The notes under the pieces: model-generated
What the model was told of the DNA's origin: nothing
Database searches by the model: none
What the model saw: only the letters and a program-made list of their open reading frames with translations
NCBI RefSeq assembly: GCF_007830545.1
Contig: NZ_VLLF01000004.1
Location: forward strand, 1 to 64,000
Origin: Roseibium hamelinense
GTDB taxonomy: Bacteria > Pseudomonadota > Alphaproteobacteria > Rhizobiales > Stappiaceae
Reading direction: 5' to 3'
Length of the DNA: 64,000 nt
Shown: positions 63,992 through 64,000 of the stretch, one piece after another
Layout of the letters: each line of letters begins with the position of its first letter
How positions within the stretch are numbered: position 1 is the stretch's first letter
Program-made: the position numbers and the translations under genes

Positions 63992-64000
63992 ATGGCAAAG
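63992..64000 (+). CDS. Possible start of a gene cut by the right edge
   Basis: ATG GCA AAG is preceded by a weak purine-rich tract (AGTGAGATCG). Only three codons are visible. GDP-mannose 4,6-dehydratase (gmd) would make sense divergent from an RMD-like gene, but the sequence itself cannot show this. Confidence 0.2.

Overview
This 64 kb window looks like chromosomal DNA of a GC-rich marine-type alphaproteobacterium. The gene content (several CUT2, urea and peptide-type ABC systems, a non-pyrrolysine MttB-family methyltransferase, a betaine-racemase-like enolase-superfamily protein, an RTX/DUF4214 surface protein with a SapC partner) would fit Stappiaceae or Rhodobacterales relatives such as Labrenzia/Roseibium. 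That placement is inference from gene content, not from a marker gene.

Region 1 (1-17 kb): the truncated end of an IS21-type insertion sequence, then a large minus-strand catabolic operon and a divergent plus-strand transport operon. The minus operon begins with a cytoplasmic regulator made of a winged-helix domain fused to a solute-binding-protein fold. It continues with an SDR, an M24-family protein, the E1 alpha and beta subunits of a 2-oxoacid/acetoin-type dehydrogenase, a lipoyl-bearing E2-like protein, a succinate-semialdehyde-type dehydrogenase, a separate catalytic E2 and a KduD-like SDR. The plus operon encodes a ribose-type (CUT2) ABC importer plus a second SDR. Together they look like uptake and oxidation of a polyol, sugar or acyloin, regulated from the shared intergenic region.

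Region 2 (17-33 kb): an IS3-family element with a frameshift site, a flavodoxin-reductase-like gene, and a GlxA-type AraC regulator divergent from a GntR operon (DapA-family lyase, aldehyde dehydrogenase, FAD oxidoreductase). Then come a permease, a LysR regulator, and a minus-strand operon with an MttB-family methyltransferase, an enolase-superfamily enzyme resembling hydroxyproline-betaine 2-epimerase, two SDRs and a Tat-exported peptide-type binding protein. The two clusters could together break down a proline-type betaine, with demethylation by a corrinoid-type methyltransferase.

Region 3 (33-47 kb): the complete urea ABC transporter urtABCDE. Divergent from it is a hybrid histidine kinase whose sensor is an NCS1 permease-like membrane domain, with a LuxR-type response regulator. 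A 16-bp perfect palindrome lies between the two. KatG and a divergent OxyR follow.

Region 4 (47-64 kb): a cell-surface locus with capsule export genes (KpsE/M/T type), four glycosyltransferases, a 1054-residue RTX/DUF4214 protein with a strong terminator, a SapC-family protein, unknown small proteins, and a GDP-6-deoxy-mannose-reductase-like epimerase. No rRNA, tRNA or CRISPR array was recognised.
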